Below are positions 14,891 to 23,029 of a DNA stretch of 23,029 bases, piece after piece. Under the pieces are notes generated by a model, which ran no database searches, was not told the DNA's origin, and saw only the letters and a list, made by a program, of their open reading frames with translations. Origin of the DNA: Christensenella sp. UBA7102 (GTDB lineage: Bacteria > Bacillota > Clostridia > Christensenellales > UBA1750); NCBI GenBank assembly GCA_002492415.1, contig DKYK01000079.1, positions 1 to 23,029 on the forward strand. The letters run 5' to 3'. Each line of letters begins with the position of its first letter. Positions within the stretch are counted from its first letter, which is position 1. The position numbers and the translations under genes are program-made.

Positions 14891-16495
14891 TCAGTCGTCG
14901 AGGAAGAAGCCGCGGTTGGGGTTCATGCGCAGGCGCACGACCTGGCCGCCGTGGACGTAGAGGCCAAAGTTGCTCTCGTCGCCGTTGCGGATGAAATCCA
15001 CCACCCACTGATCGCCCTCGAAGTGGCCCTCTTCCACGGAGAGGAAGTTGAGCTGATCGTTCTGCCGGGTGCTCAGCTGCTGCCAGGGATTGGGGTCCTG
15101 CGGATCGGGGCGCCTGTAGAAGTCCACGCAGAGGCCTGCGCCGGCCAGGTAGAATTCGTCCTCGCCCACCTGGATGAGCAGGCCGCGGCCGCGCGCTTCC
15201 AGGTGTTTTTTGTTCTCGGGCAGGTGCAGGTTGATGCGCGAACCCAGGCAGGGCGGCGGCGGGTTGCTGCCGCGCAGGAAGGTGGCCACCACGTGGTAAT
15301 GCTCCAGCTTGAGGTACTGATTTGCGGCAAATTCCTCCTGCAGGAAAGCGTGGATGCGGCCCGTGCCGCGGTATTTCACGATCAACGGCGCTACAGCGGA
15401 GAGCGTGCGCATGGTCACGGCCATGGGGTAGGCGGCATCGGTCAGATTGCCGTCCTCATCCAGCGCGCTTTCCGCGCCAAAGCCACATAAGCCAATGGCG
15501 TCGTAATGCGCTACCGCGCGGAAGGCATTCATTGCGTTGGGCTCGCCGGTGCAGGGCGACTCGGGCACGAACAGCGCGTTATCCGGCCGGGCATAGCGCG
15601 AGCAGATGCGGCTGTAGACGCTGGCCTCGCGGTTGTAGATGTCCGGGCAGAGCAGGTCGAGCGCGGGCGCGCCCTTCTTCCAGATGTCCAGCACGCGGCC
15701 TACGGGCGCGCCGGCGTTGTAGCACTTGCCCGGCTCTTCGTGGCGGTTTTCACCGATCATCACGTTGGTGATGAGGGCGGGATAGCTGTAGACCCTGTGA
15801 CCGCGCTCGGCGATGGCGCCGATGTAGCGGGCGTGGTACCACGCGCAGAAGGCCTCGTGCGCATGACGGCCGAAGTGACCACGCCAGGTGTTTTCGCCCG
15901 TTACCTCGCCGCAGTCCTCCAGCTGTACGTCCCAAAGCTCCGAAGGCAGCGGCTTTTCATAATCCGCGCGGGCGAGGGAGGAGTAGTCGCGATCGGTATA
16001 GCCGATACCCATTTCATTTTCCACCTGCACGGCCACCACAGTGCCGGTTGCGCCGTCGTATTCCTTTAAGAAAGCCATCACGCGCTCAAAGGCCAGGGCG
16101 TCGCGCTCCAGCGTGGCGGCGCAGTGCGGCGTGAGCGCGGGCAGCGGCGCGCCGTCCACGCTGCGGGCCAGGCGATAGGTGCGGGGATCCAGCTTGACGT
16201 ACTCGGGCGCATAGTTGGGATGGCCGTTCTTGCTCGTGCCAAACCAGAGCAGAATCAGATGCAGCCCCGCCGCGCGCGTGCGATCGATGGCGTCCTTGAC
16301 CAGCGCCATGTCGTAACGATCCTTTTCCGGCTCGATGGCGTACCAGTAGATGGGCGCTTCCAGCGTGTTGCCGCCGTAGAGCTGCACGGCGGCGATGGCC
16401 TTGTCCAGCATGTCGGTACCGGTGGAAGAGTTGTGGGCCTGCAGTCCCACCAGAAACAGCGGCTTGCCGTGAATATCCTTAAAGAAACCGTTCAT
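14891..16495 (-). CDS. GH35-type beta-galactosidase-like glycosidase with DUF5597-like C-terminus
   Basis: A 534-residue enzyme without signal peptide, so cytoplasmic. The ATG at 16495 follows GGAGGG by about 7 bases; an upstream in-frame extension to 16552 covers the promoter. The (beta/alpha)8 barrel of clan GH-A shows YGGNTLEAPIYWYAIEPEKDRYD, then LILLWFGTSKNG, then VVAVQVENEMG, with Glu161 as the likely acid/base. FVPESP with Glu312 is the likely nucleophile. The C-terminal beta part, including GRGLLIQVGEDEFYLAG, corresponds to the DUF5597 domain found on such GH35 proteins. The context is an ABC sugar importer. It would split an imported beta-galactoside or a related glycoside inside the cell; the exact linkage cannot be given. 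Confidence 0.85.
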   Translation of the reverse strand: MNGFFKDIHGKPLFLVGLQAHNSSTGTDMLDKAIAAVQLYGGNTLEAPIYWYAIEPEKDRYDMALVKDAIDRTRAAGLHLILLWFGTSKNGHPNYAPEYVKLDPRTYRLARSVDGAPLPALTPHCAATLERDALAFERVMAFLKEYDGATGTVVAVQVENEMGIGYTDRDYSSLARADYEKPLPSELWDVQLEDCGEVTGENTWRGHFGRHAHEAFCAWYHARYIGAIAERGHRVYSYPALITNVMIGENRHEEPGKCYNAGAPVGRVLDIWKKGAPALDLLCPDIYNREASVYSRICSRYARPDNALFVPESPCTGEPNAMNAFRAVAHYDAIGLCGFGAESALDEDGNLTDAAYPMAVTMRTLSAVAPLIVKYRGTGRIHAFLQEEFAANQYLKLEHYHVVATFLRGSNPPPPCLGSRINLHLPENKKHLEARGRGLLIQVGEDEFYLAGAGLCVDFYRRPDPQDPNPWQQLSTRQNDQLNFLSVEEGHFEGDQWVVDFIRNGDESNFGLYVHGGQVVRLRMNPNRGFFLDD

Positions 16496-16523
16496 GGGAA
16501 TCCCTCCTGTGCATGATGACTTC

Positions 16524-16552
16524 ATTATAACAGAAAGGGCGACGCAGAACAA
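16524..16552 (-). promoter_or_regulatory. Promoter of GH35 gene
   Basis: On the minus strand, TTGTTC (16552-16547), a 17-base spacer and a perfect TATAAT (16529-16524), preceded by TG (TGTTATAAT). The weak -35 is balanced by the extended -10. It is divergent from the yhaO promoter about 40 bases away. Confidence 0.65.
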
Positions 16553-16592
16553 ACAAAAGAATGTCCTAAAGGTCGCGTCCAGCGGCCTTTTC

Positions 16593-16601
16593 TGCTATAA
16601 T
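16593..16601 (+). promoter_or_regulatory. Extended -10 promoter of yhaO/yhaN
   Basis: TGCTATAAT at 16593-16601 is a perfect extended -10. No good -35 lies 16-18 bases upstream. Transcription would begin near 16608, 66 bases before the first gene. Confidence 0.55.
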
Positions 16602-16673
16602 GGTGCGGACGGCACGGATCAGGAAGAAAAACAATGGCGAGAAAACGGAGCTGCCGCGAATGGGGGATAAAAG

Positions 16674-17756
16674 ATGAAGTTCATGCACTGCGCGGATCTG
16701 CACTTGGGCGGGGCGGGCGGCGGAGAGCGGATGCGCGCCTTTGCGCGAATGCTGGAGGCATGCGCGCAGGAGGAGGTGCAGCTGCTGCTCATCGCGGGGG
16801 ATTTGTTTGACGCGCCCCGGGTGGACGCACGCACGGCGGATGCGGTGTTTGACGCGCTCGGTCGGCAGAGCGGGCTGTGCACGCTGATTGCGGCGGGCAA
16901 CCACGATCCCAACTGCCCTGGCGGGAACTATGAGCGGGAGCTGCCCGGGAACGTGCATGTATTTGGCAGGGAATGGTCCTGCGTGGAGATCCCGGCCTAC
17001 GGCGCACGCGTGTGGGGGGCGAGCTTTGCCGAAGAAAAGGAGCCGGCCTTTGTGCCGCAAAAGCGCAGGCTGCGGCTGACGGAAGGCCTGTACGATCTGG
17101 GCGTGCTGCACGGCGAGGTGGCGAGCGCGGGCGTGCGCAGCGAGTATCGCGCCATTTCAGCGGAATGTATCGCGGAGACGGGGGTGCGGTATCTGGCGCT
17201 GGGGCACATCCATGCGCGCAGTTTGCCCGCGCGGGCAGGCAGCACGGTCTACGCCTATAGCGGCTGCGCGCAGGGCACGGGCTTTGACGAGGTGGGCGAA
17301 AAGGGAGCGTATCTGGGCACGCTGGATGAAAACGGCCTGGAGCTGTCCTTCGTGCGGCTGTGCGGCAGCATGACCGTGGAGACAGAGGTCGATGCGACGG
17401 GGTGCGCTGACTGGACGGAGCTGGCGCGGCGGTGCGCGCAGGCGGTGGACAGTCAGCCGGGCAATCGCGTGCGGCTGCGTGTCACGGGCAGGACGGCGGG
17501 ATTTGCGGTGGACGCTGCCGCGCTGGAGCGGATGCTTGCAGGCCGTGCGGCGCAGGTGCGCGTGCAGGACGACGCGCATTTACAGCGGGACTATGATGCG
17601 ATTGGCCGGGAAAGCACGTTGCGCGGGGCCTTTGTGCGGCGCATGCAGGAGCGCATCGCGCGGGCGGAGCGCGATGGAGATGCGCGCACCGAGCAGCTGG
17701 CACTGGAGCTGGGCCTGAGTGCGTTTGACGGGGAGGTGGAGCCGCATGTGGATTGA
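16674..17756 (+). CDS. DNA repair exonuclease subunit, YhaO/SbcD-type metallophosphoesterase
   Basis: A 360-residue calcineurin-like phosphoesterase. The metal-binding motifs appear in order: CADLHLG (6-12), AGDLFD (~41-46), AAGNHD (~75-80), GVLHGE (~143) and LGHIHAR. These are the two-metal centre of SbcD/Mre11 nucleases. The C-terminal third is the family's capping region and is less conserved. The partner SbcC-like ATPase starts inside its last codons (11-base overlap), so the two are coupled. In Bacillus, YhaO and YhaN are described as a related pair in DNA end or recombination metabolism; that role is inferred here. GGGGG at 16662-16666 is the ribosome site. Confidence 0.88.
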   Translation: MKFMHCADLHLGGAGGGERMRAFARMLEACAQEEVQLLLIAGDLFDAPRVDARTADAVFDALGRQSGLCTLIAAGNHDPNCPGGNYERELPGNVHVFGREWSCVEIPAYGARVWGASFAEEKEPAFVPQKRRLRLTEGLYDLGVLHGEVASAGVRSEYRAISAECIAETGVRYLALGHIHARSLPARAGSTVYAYSGCAQGTGFDEVGEKGAYLGTLDENGLELSFVRLCGSMTVETEVDATGCADWTELARRCAQAVDSQPGNRVRLRVTGRTAGFAVDAAALERMLAGRAAQVRVQDDAHLQRDYDAIGRESTLRGAFVRRMQERIARAERDGDARTEQLALELGLSAFDGEVEPHVD

Positions 17757-19425
17757 GTCGCTGCGCATTGACGCATTCGGCGGACTGCGCGGGCTCGCCC
17801 TGCAGCTGGGGCCGGGCCTTACGGTGATCGCCGGGCCCAACGAGAGCGGAAAGAGCACCGTTATGGCTTTTTTGCGCGCGATGCTCTACGGGTTGAACGG
17901 GCGCGGCGCTTCTCTGCAGCTCAACGACAGAAAGCGCTGCGCGCCCTGGGATGGCACGCCGATGGCCGGCAGCCTGCGTTTGACCGACGGAAAGACGGTG
18001 TATGAGATCCGACGCAGCTTTGGACAGACAAAAAAGGGCGATACCTGCCGCGTGGTGGAGGTGGAGACGGGAGAACTCGTGCCCATTCCCACGGGAGAGG
18101 AGCCCGGCGACGTGCTGCTGGGTGTGGACGAGGCGACGTTTTGCGATACGCTCTTCCTCTCCTGGCAGGGCAGCCGACTGGCAGGCGACGGCGCGGCGCT
18201 GGGCGAGAAGATCCGCAATCTGGCGGGCACGGGGCGGGAGGACGTGGATTTGGGTCGTCTGCTGGATCGCCTGCGCGATGCGCGCAGCGCTATCGCGCCC
18301 CGCGCGAGGGATCGCGGCGCGCTGGCCGAGACGCAGAAGGAACTGGATGCTGCCCGGGCGGAAAAGCTGAGGGCGGCGCGGCGCGGCGAGCGCATTTCTC
18401 AGCTGAAACAGCGGGTGGATGCGCTGTCCGCACAGGAAAAGCGGATCAACGGAGATGCCGCGCGGCGAGTTCAGGAGCAGCGGCACGCGGCGCAGGCGTT
18501 GGCGGAGGGACAGCAGAGAGAACGGGAATTGACGGCCCGCATTCAGGCGCTGGAAGCGGATCATGACGCGCGGCGCGATCGATGGGGCGTTGTGTGTGTT
18601 GCGCTGGCGGCGTGCATGGCGCTGGCTGGGGGCGCCGCGGGGGCGCTGCGACACCCGCTGTGGCTGCTGGCGCTGCTGCCGGCGGCAGGGATGGCCGGCG
18701 CAGGCGTGCTGCTGCGGCGCTGGAGGCAGCCGGCCGGGCTTGACGGGCTGAGAAAAGAATTAGACGGCGTGCGGGCGGAGAACGCGCAGTGGAGTCGGGC
18801 GGCGGAAGAGGCGATGAGCGCCCTTGCAGATGCGCATAGCGACGACGAACGCGACCGGCTGCTGGAGGCGCGCGTGGAGCTGGCGGGGCTGGAGCGGGAG
18901 CAGAAGGATAGCGCGTCGCTGGACGCGCGCATTGCGGCGTTGGAGGCGAAGGAAGCGCGGCTGACGCGTATGGCCGCGGCGCTGGACATCGCGCAGGAGG
19001 AGCTGCGCGCCGCGGCGCGGGAGCGGCAGAGCGACTTCGTGCCCGAGCTCGCGCGCGGTATGGAGGAGATGCTGGAGCGCGCGACGCAGGGGCGATACGC
19101 GCAGGCCGCGGTGTCCCGCAGCCTGGAATTGTCGCTGCAGACGGAGCAGGGGGTACAACCCTGGGGCTACTTCAGCACGGGCACGGTGGAGCTGATGTAT
19201 CTGGCGCTCCGGCTGAGCCTGGCGCAGCTGCTGCGGCGGCGGTGCGGGGCGCTGCCGGTACTGCTGGACGATCCCTTCCTCTGCCTGGATGATGCGAGAA
19301 GGGCGCGGTGCATGGAAGCGGTGCGCGATTTTGCGCGGAATGGACAGCAGGCGCTGCTGTTTACCTGCCGGGAGGATGGAATGCGCAGTGCGGACCGCGT
19401 GGTGAGAATGACCGCGATCCGGTGA
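17746..19425 (+). CDS. SbcC/YhaN-type AAA ATPase with internal membrane segment (short form)
   Basis: A 559-residue SMC-like ATPase. The ATG at 17746 with GGAGGTGGAG (17730-17739) is preferred over the in-frame 17719. The N-terminal head has Walker A GPNESGKST (30-38). Long charged Ala/Arg/Glu-rich helices likely to form coiled coils lie at about 175-275 and 330-430. Between them, at about 281-327, are two adjacent hydrophobic stretches, as in membrane-type YhaN. The C-terminal half has signature STGTVELMYLALR (from ~475) and Walker B LPVLLDDPFLCLDD (~503-516). Bacillus YhaN is about 960 residues, so the arms are much reduced. It should use ATP to control the YhaO nuclease at DNA ends, possibly at the membrane. 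Confidence 0.85.
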   Translation: MWIESLRIDAFGGLRGLALQLGPGLTVIAGPNESGKSTVMAFLRAMLYGLNGRGASLQLNDRKRCAPWDGTPMAGSLRLTDGKTVYEIRRSFGQTKKGDTCRVVEVETGELVPIPTGEEPGDVLLGVDEATFCDTLFLSWQGSRLAGDGAALGEKIRNLAGTGREDVDLGRLLDRLRDARSAIAPRARDRGALAETQKELDAARAEKLRAARRGERISQLKQRVDALSAQEKRINGDAARRVQEQRHAAQALAEGQQRERELTARIQALEADHDARRDRWGVVCVALAACMALAGGAAGALRHPLWLLALLPAAGMAGAGVLLRRWRQPAGLDGLRKELDGVRAENAQWSRAAEEAMSALADAHSDDERDRLLEARVELAGLEREQKDSASLDARIAALEAKEARLTRMAAALDIAQEELRAAARERQSDFVPELARGMEEMLERATQGRYAQAAVSRSLELSLQTEQGVQPWGYFSTGTVELMYLALRLSLAQLLRRRCGALPVLLDDPFLCLDDARRARCMEAVRDFARNGQQALLFTCREDGMRSADRVVRMTAIR

Positions 19426-19452
19426 TTTTTGCCCCGCCCCAAAATGTTTTTG

Positions 19453-19481
19453 GTGACGGTCCGCCGCAGATATGCTATACT
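19453..19481 (+). promoter_or_regulatory. Promoter of AEC transporter/ROK kinase unit
   Basis: GTGACG (19453-19458), a 17-base spacer and TATACT (19476-19481), with TG one base before the -10 (TGCTATACT). It gives a leader of about 28 bases. Confidence 0.55.
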
Positions 19482-19515
19482 CGCTTTATAACGAATCAAG
19501 TGGAGATGGCGCGAT

Positions 19516-20457
19516 ATGGATAACTTGCTATTGGCCTTCAACGTGGTGCTGCCGCTGTTTCTGGAAATGGCGCTGGGGTACTTCACACGGCGCATTGGGC
19601 TGGTGGACGAGAGCACGCTCAAGAAGATGAACAACTATGTGTTCCGCGTGTTTCTGCCCATCCTGCTGTTCTACAACGTGGTCTCCACCGATCTGACCAC
19701 CGCGTTCAACGGGCCGCTGCTGCTGACGGCGGTGTGCTTTGTGATCGCGGAATTCACGCTGTGCATGCTGGTGGTTCCGCTCATCGAGAAGAGCAAGCCC
19801 CGGCGCGGCGTGCTCATTCAAGGCATCATGCGCTCCAATTTTGTGATCTTCGGACTGCCCGTGCTCGTTTCGCTGTGCGGCGACAACAGCAATACCGGCG
19901 CGGTGTCTTTGGTCATCGCGGTGGTGGTGCCCATGTTCAACGCCTTCTCCGTCGTCGCGCTGGAAATCAACCGCGGCGGAAAGCTCAATTTCGGCAAGAT
20001 CCTTAAATCCGTTGCGACCAATCCGCTCATCATCGCCTCGCTGCTGGGCATCGCGCTGCTGGCGCTGGGCGTCAAGCTGCCCACTACGCTGAGCAAAACG
20101 CTGGGAGACCTCGCCAAGATGGCCACGCCGCTGGCGCTGGTGATCCTGGGCGCGGAGTTCAACTTTTCCTCGGTCAAGGGATGTCTGCGCCCGCTCATCG
20201 TGGGCGTGACGGGTCGGCTGGTCGCAATGCCGCTGATCTTCATCACCCTCGCGGTGTTGCTGGGCTTCCGCGGCGAGGAACTCATCGCGCTGATGGTGAT
20301 GCTGGCCGCGCCGCCTGCTGTGTCTTCCTTTACCATGGCGCAGCAGATGGACGGCGACGCGGAGCTTGCGGGCAATATGGTGGTGTTCGGCTCGCTGTTT
20401 GCGGTGCTGACCATATTCGTGTGGATCTTTGTGCTCAAAACCATGGCGCTGATCTGA
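19516..20457 (+). CDS. AEC-family (auxin efflux carrier-like) transporter
   Basis: A 313-residue membrane protein with about ten helices and no signal peptide. It opens with VVLPLFLEMALGYFTRR and continues with MNNYVFRVFLPILLFYNV, the conserved N-terminal helix pair of AEC proteins. It also has GIMRSNFVIFGLPV and, near the end, VMLAAPPAVSSFTMAQQM, the family's second crossover-like loop. AEC members in bacteria carry organic acids such as malate, or are uncharacterised; the substrate here is unknown. GGAGATGG at 19502-19509 precedes the ATG. The ROK kinase gene follows after 57 AT-rich bases, with no terminator between. Confidence 0.9.
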   Translation: MDNLLLAFNVVLPLFLEMALGYFTRRIGLVDESTLKKMNNYVFRVFLPILLFYNVVSTDLTTAFNGPLLLTAVCFVIAEFTLCMLVVPLIEKSKPRRGVLIQGIMRSNFVIFGLPVLVSLCGDNSNTGAVSLVIAVVVPMFNAFSVVALEINRGGKLNFGKILKSVATNPLIIASLLGIALLALGVKLPTTLSKTLGDLAKMATPLALVILGAEFNFSSVKGCLRPLIVGVTGRLVAMPLIFITLAVLLGFRGEELIALMVMLAAPPAVSSFTMAQQMDGDAELAGNMVVFGSLFAVLTIFVWIFVLKTMALI

Positions 20458-20514
20458 CGGGCGCCGAAAATAATATAGAAATATAAAATAGAAGAGGCAA
20501 CAGGGGGAAGCGTT

Positions 20515-21471
20515 ATGATCACACTGGCATTGGACATCGGCGGAACGCGCATGAAGCTGGCGTTGCTGGAGAATGGAAAAATCGTCAAAGAGGGCATCGT
20601 GGAATCTTACCGCGACGACAAGTATCAGAAGAACCTGGACAAGGCCGAGGCCGAAGGACGCCGCATGATGGCCGAGCTGGGTATCGAGCGCATCGACGGC
20701 CTGGGCATCGCGTTCCCCGGGCTGGTCAACCCAAAGAAGAAGGTCGTAGTATCGGCAAACGGCAAATTTGTGGACGCCATCGGCTATGACCTGACGGGCT
20801 GGGTCAAGCGCACCTTCGACTGCCCCTTTATACTGGACAACGACTCCAACGCCGCGCTCATCGGCGAGATGACCTACGGCTGCGCGCAGGACACGAAAGA
20901 TGCCGTGATGATGATCTTCGGCACCGGCGTGGGCGCGGCGGCAGTGATGGACGGCCGCCTCATCCGCGGCAAGCACTTCCAGGCGGCGTGCATCGGCGGG
21001 CACATGGTCATTGAGGCAGGACCGGACGCCACGCCCTGCAACTGCGGCAACATCGGCTGCATGGAGGCCAACGCCTCTTCCTGGGCGCTGCCGCTGTTTG
21101 CAAAAAAAGACCCGCTGTTTGAGAGCAGCGCGCTGTCCAGGCTGGACGTGATCGATTACAAGAACCTCAAGGCCTGCGCCGACGCGGGCGACGAGCTGGC
21201 GGTCAAGTTGCTGCGCCGCTCGCTGGACTGCTGGAGCGCCAACCTGTGCAACCTCATCGTGGCCTATGACCCCGAGGTCATCATACTCTCGGGCGGCATC
21301 GCACGCATGGGCGAGGCGCTGCGCAGGCCGCTGGAGGAGCATGTGCACAAGTACGCCTGGACGCCGTGGGGCCATCCGGATGTCCGCCTTGCGGCAAACC
21401 CGGAGGCCAGCGTGGTGCTGGGGCTGCACAAGCTGACAATGGATGAGATTGAAGGAAAAACTGCATTGTAA
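20515..21471 (+). CDS. ROK-family sugar kinase
   Basis: A 318-residue ROK kinase without N-terminal DNA-binding domain, so an enzyme rather than a repressor. It has the phosphate-1 loop LALDIGGTRMKLAL at the N-terminus, ILDNDSNAAL with the likely catalytic Asp110, and the ATP loop FGTGVGAAAV. The zinc site is GGHMVIEAG with His163, then CNCGNIGC with Cys175, Cys177 and Cys182. The adenosine motif is VIILSGGIARM. Substrate may be glucose, fructose, N-acetylmannosamine or another hexose; no clear determinant decides. AGGGGGAAG (20502-20510) precedes the ATG. It is likely co-transcribed with the AEC transporter and is followed by a terminator. Confidence 0.9.
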   Translation: MITLALDIGGTRMKLALLENGKIVKEGIVESYRDDKYQKNLDKAEAEGRRMMAELGIERIDGLGIAFPGLVNPKKKVVVSANGKFVDAIGYDLTGWVKRTFDCPFILDNDSNAALIGEMTYGCAQDTKDAVMMIFGTGVGAAAVMDGRLIRGKHFQAACIGGHMVIEAGPDATPCNCGNIGCMEANASSWALPLFAKKDPLFESSALSRLDVIDYKNLKACADAGDELAVKLLRRSLDCWSANLCNLIVAYDPEVIILSGGIARMGEALRRPLEEHVHKYAWTPWGHPDVRLAANPEASVVLGLHKLTMDEIEGKTAL

Positions 21472-21489
21472 GACCGCCGTACGAATATG

Positions 21490-21499
21490 GAAACGTTTC
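21490..21499. promoter_or_regulatory. LacI-type operator-like palindrome
   Basis: GAAACGTTTC is a perfect 10-base palindrome of the kind bound by LacI/GalR-family regulators. It lies 19 bases after the ROK kinase stop and 10 before the terminator, not at a promoter. It may be chance. Confidence 0.25.
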
Positions 21500-21508
21500 G
21501 CGGCGCGC

Positions 21509-21548
21509 AAGCTCGATCTGCATGAACAATTTGCGGGTCGAGCTTTTT
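21509..21548 (+). terminator. Terminator of AEC/ROK unit
   Basis: AAGCTCGA (21509-21516) pairs with TCGAGCTT (21538-21545). TCTGCA/TGCGGG extends the stem with two T-G pairs. TTTTT follows at 21544-21548. It closes the AEC/ROK operon. Confidence 0.88.
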
Positions 21549-21629
21549 GAATGTTCGGAGTTTTGCCCGCAAAATGCAGGAATGACAGGCAAAATCCATG
21601 TTAAATCCACGATTTTTACGAAAAAGGGG

Positions 21630-21657
21630 TTGTAATTGCCCGGGTTTCTGCTATAAT
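21630..21657 (+). promoter_or_regulatory. Promoter of guaB
   Basis: TTGTAA (21630-21635), a 16-base spacer and a perfect TATAAT (21652-21657), preceded by TG (TGCTATAAT). The predicted leader is about 35 bases, with no room for a purine riboswitch. Confidence 0.75.
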
Positions 21658-21698
21658 TGCAAACAATATATTTTTTCGAGCAGAAGGAGAGAGAAGTC

Positions 21699-23029
21699 AT
21701 GGCGTTTTACTATTCCGAGCCGAGCCGTACCTTCGGCGAGTATCTGCTGGTTCCCGGTTATTCCTCTGCGGCGTGCATCCCCACGAACGTGAGCCTGAAG
21801 ACCCCGCTGGTCAAGTACCGCAAAGGCGAGGAGGAGTGCCCGCTGATGATGAACATCCCCATGACCTCCGCCATCATGCAGGCCGTCTCCAACGACACGA
21901 TGGCCATCGCGCTGGCGACCGAGGGTGGCGTGTCCTTCATCTACGGCTCGCAGTCCATTCAGGATGAGGCGGCGATGGTGGCGCGCGTCAAGTCCTACAA
22001 GGCGGGCTTTGTCAAGTCGGATTCCAACATCACGCCCGACGCAACGCTGGCGGACATTCTGGCACTCAAGGAAAGAACCGGCCACTCCACCGTCGCCGTG
22101 ACCGAGGACGGCACCGCCGAGGGCAAGCTGCTGGGCATCGTGGCCAGCCGCGACTACCGCGTCAGCCGCATGCCGCTGGAGACTCGCGTGGCCGACTTCA
22201 TGACGCCCTTTGATAAGCTCATCACCGCTCCGGCTGATACCACCCTAAAGGTCGCCAACGACATCATCTGGGAGCACAAGCTCAACTCCCTGCCGCTGAT
22301 TGACGAGCAGCAGCATCTGGTCTATATGGTGTTCCGCAAGGACTACGCGCAGCACAAGGAGAACCCCAACGAGCTGCTCGACGCCAAGAAGCGCTACGTG
22401 GTGGGCGCGGGCATCAACACCCGCGACTACGCCGAGCGCGTGCCCGCTCTTGTGGAGGCCGGCGCTGACGTGTTGTGCATCGACTCCTCCGAGGGCTTTA
22501 CCGAGTGGCAGAGCCGCACGCTGTCCTGGGTGCGCGAGCATTACGGCGATTCCGTCAAGATTGGCGCAGGCAACGTGGTGGATCGCGACGGCTTCCTGTT
22601 CCTGGCCAAGGCGGGTGCGGACTTTGTCAAGGTGGGCATCGGCGGCGGTTCTATCTGCATCACCCGCGAGACCAAGGGCATTGGCCGCGGCCAGGCCACC
22701 GCGCTGATCGAGGTGGCGGCTGCGCGCGACGAGTACTATAAGGAAACCGGCATCTATGTGCCCATCTGCTCCGACGGCGGCATCGTGCACGACTACCACA
22801 TGACCCTGGCGCTGGCGATGGGCGCGGACTTCCTGATGCTGGGCCGCTACTTTGCCCGCTTTGACGAGTCCCCCACCAACAAGGTCAACATCAACGGCAC
22901 CTACATGAAGGAGTACTGGGGCGAGGGTTCCAACCGCGCGCGCAACTGGCAGCGTTACGACCTGGGCGGCGCGGCAAAGCTCTCCTTTGAGGAGGGCGTG
23001 GATTCCTACGTGCCCTACGCCGGCTCCCT
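21699..23029 (+). CDS. guaB: IMP dehydrogenase (3' partial)
   Basis: 443 full codons are open to the window end; family members are about 485-505 residues, so roughly 50 residues are missing. It oxidises IMP to XMP with NAD+, the rate-limiting step to GMP. Residues 1-105 and 220 onward form the catalytic barrel, split by a CBS pair at about 107-217 (SNITPDATLADIL, then STVAVTEDG, then SRDYRVSRMP). The catalytic loop GIGGGSICITRETKGIGRGQ carries the nucleophile Cys320; the more common form is GPGSICTTR. CSDGGI and LGRYFARFDESP bind the ligand phosphate region. A flap segment, KEYWGEGSNRARNWQRY, is present. AAGGAGAGAG lies upstream of the ATG at 21699. Confidence 0.93.
   Translation, partial: MAFYYSEPSRTFGEYLLVPGYSSAACIPTNVSLKTPLVKYRKGEEECPLMMNIPMTSAIMQAVSNDTMAIALATEGGVSFIYGSQSIQDEAAMVARVKSYKAGFVKSDSNITPDATLADILALKERTGHSTVAVTEDGTAEGKLLGIVASRDYRVSRMPLETRVADFMTPFDKLITAPADTTLKVANDIIWEHKLNSLPLIDEQQHLVYMVFRKDYAQHKENPNELLDAKKRYVVGAGINTRDYAERVPALVEAGADVLCIDSSEGFTEWQSRTLSWVREHYGDSVKIGAGNVVDRDGFLFLAKAGADFVKVGIGGGSICITRETKGIGRGQATALIEVAAARDEYYKETGIYVPICSDGGIVHDYHMTLALAMGADFLMLGRYFARFDESPTNKVNINGTYMKEYWGEGSNRARNWQRYDLGGAAKLSFEEGVDSYVPYAGS

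Noticed and set aside
19528..21510. 660-codon open frame on the minus strand over the AEC and ROK genes
   Set aside because: Antisense shadow. The translation is dominated by His/Gln/Arg and Ala with no recognisable family, while the plus strand carries two complete conserved proteins and a terminator.

Overview
The window looks like a GC-rich Clostridia (Firmicutes) chromosome, probably a gut lineage. The evidence is strong AGGAGG-type ribosome sites, Firmicutes-style lipoproteins with LAGC-like lipoboxes, a YhaO/YhaN pair, an Xpt/BMP nucleobase module and low-GC-type sigma-A promoters in GC-rich DNA. I cannot name a genus from sequence alone.

Layout. (1) 1-690 is the right end of a prophage: the tail of an unknown protein, a two-helix small membrane protein and an LLH-type holin, followed by a hairpin. 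(2) 691-1088 has no gene. It holds what looks like a 3' tRNA fragment ending in CCA (candidate prophage attachment site), a strong terminator, and the xpt promoter. (3) 1089-6831 is a purine salvage/uptake module on +: xpt, a BMP-family lipoprotein, a double-domain ABC ATPase and two permeases, closed by a terminator. (4) 6863-9037 holds housekeeping and stress genes: a MmcQ/YjbR protein and a Bcp peroxiredoxin on -, a GNAT acetyltransferase and a cysteine-less MGMT-like protein on +. (5) 9048-16552 is a carbohydrate locus on -. Read in its own direction it has a cytoplasmic GH35-type glycosidase, a small lipoprotein and a terminator. A new promoter then drives an MsmX/UgpC-type ATPase, two permeases and a solute-binding lipoprotein with a second, C-terminal membrane anchor. 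The last gene, a two-domain lipoprotein, has its own promoter. (6) 16593-19425 is a compact YhaO/YhaN (SbcD/SbcC-like) nuclease-ATPase pair on +. (7) 19453-21548 is an AEC-family transporter and a ROK-family kinase. (8) 21630-23029 is guaB (IMP dehydrogenase), cut by the window end.

How the genes work together. Xpt and the BMP transporter bring in and convert purine bases or nucleosides, and GuaB acts on the same IMP/XMP node, although it is 15 kb away under its own promoter. The carbohydrate locus couples uptake of a glycoside to intracellular hydrolysis by the GH35 enzyme, which lacks a signal peptide. Many predicted promoters share an extended -10 (TGnTATnnT), a recurring style for this genome. 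No CRISPR array, rRNA operon, complete tRNA or insertion sequence is visible. I did not find a clearly new defence or mobile system. The most unusual items are the doubly anchored binding protein, the two-domain lipoprotein next to it, the shortened membrane-type YhaN and the prophage junction.
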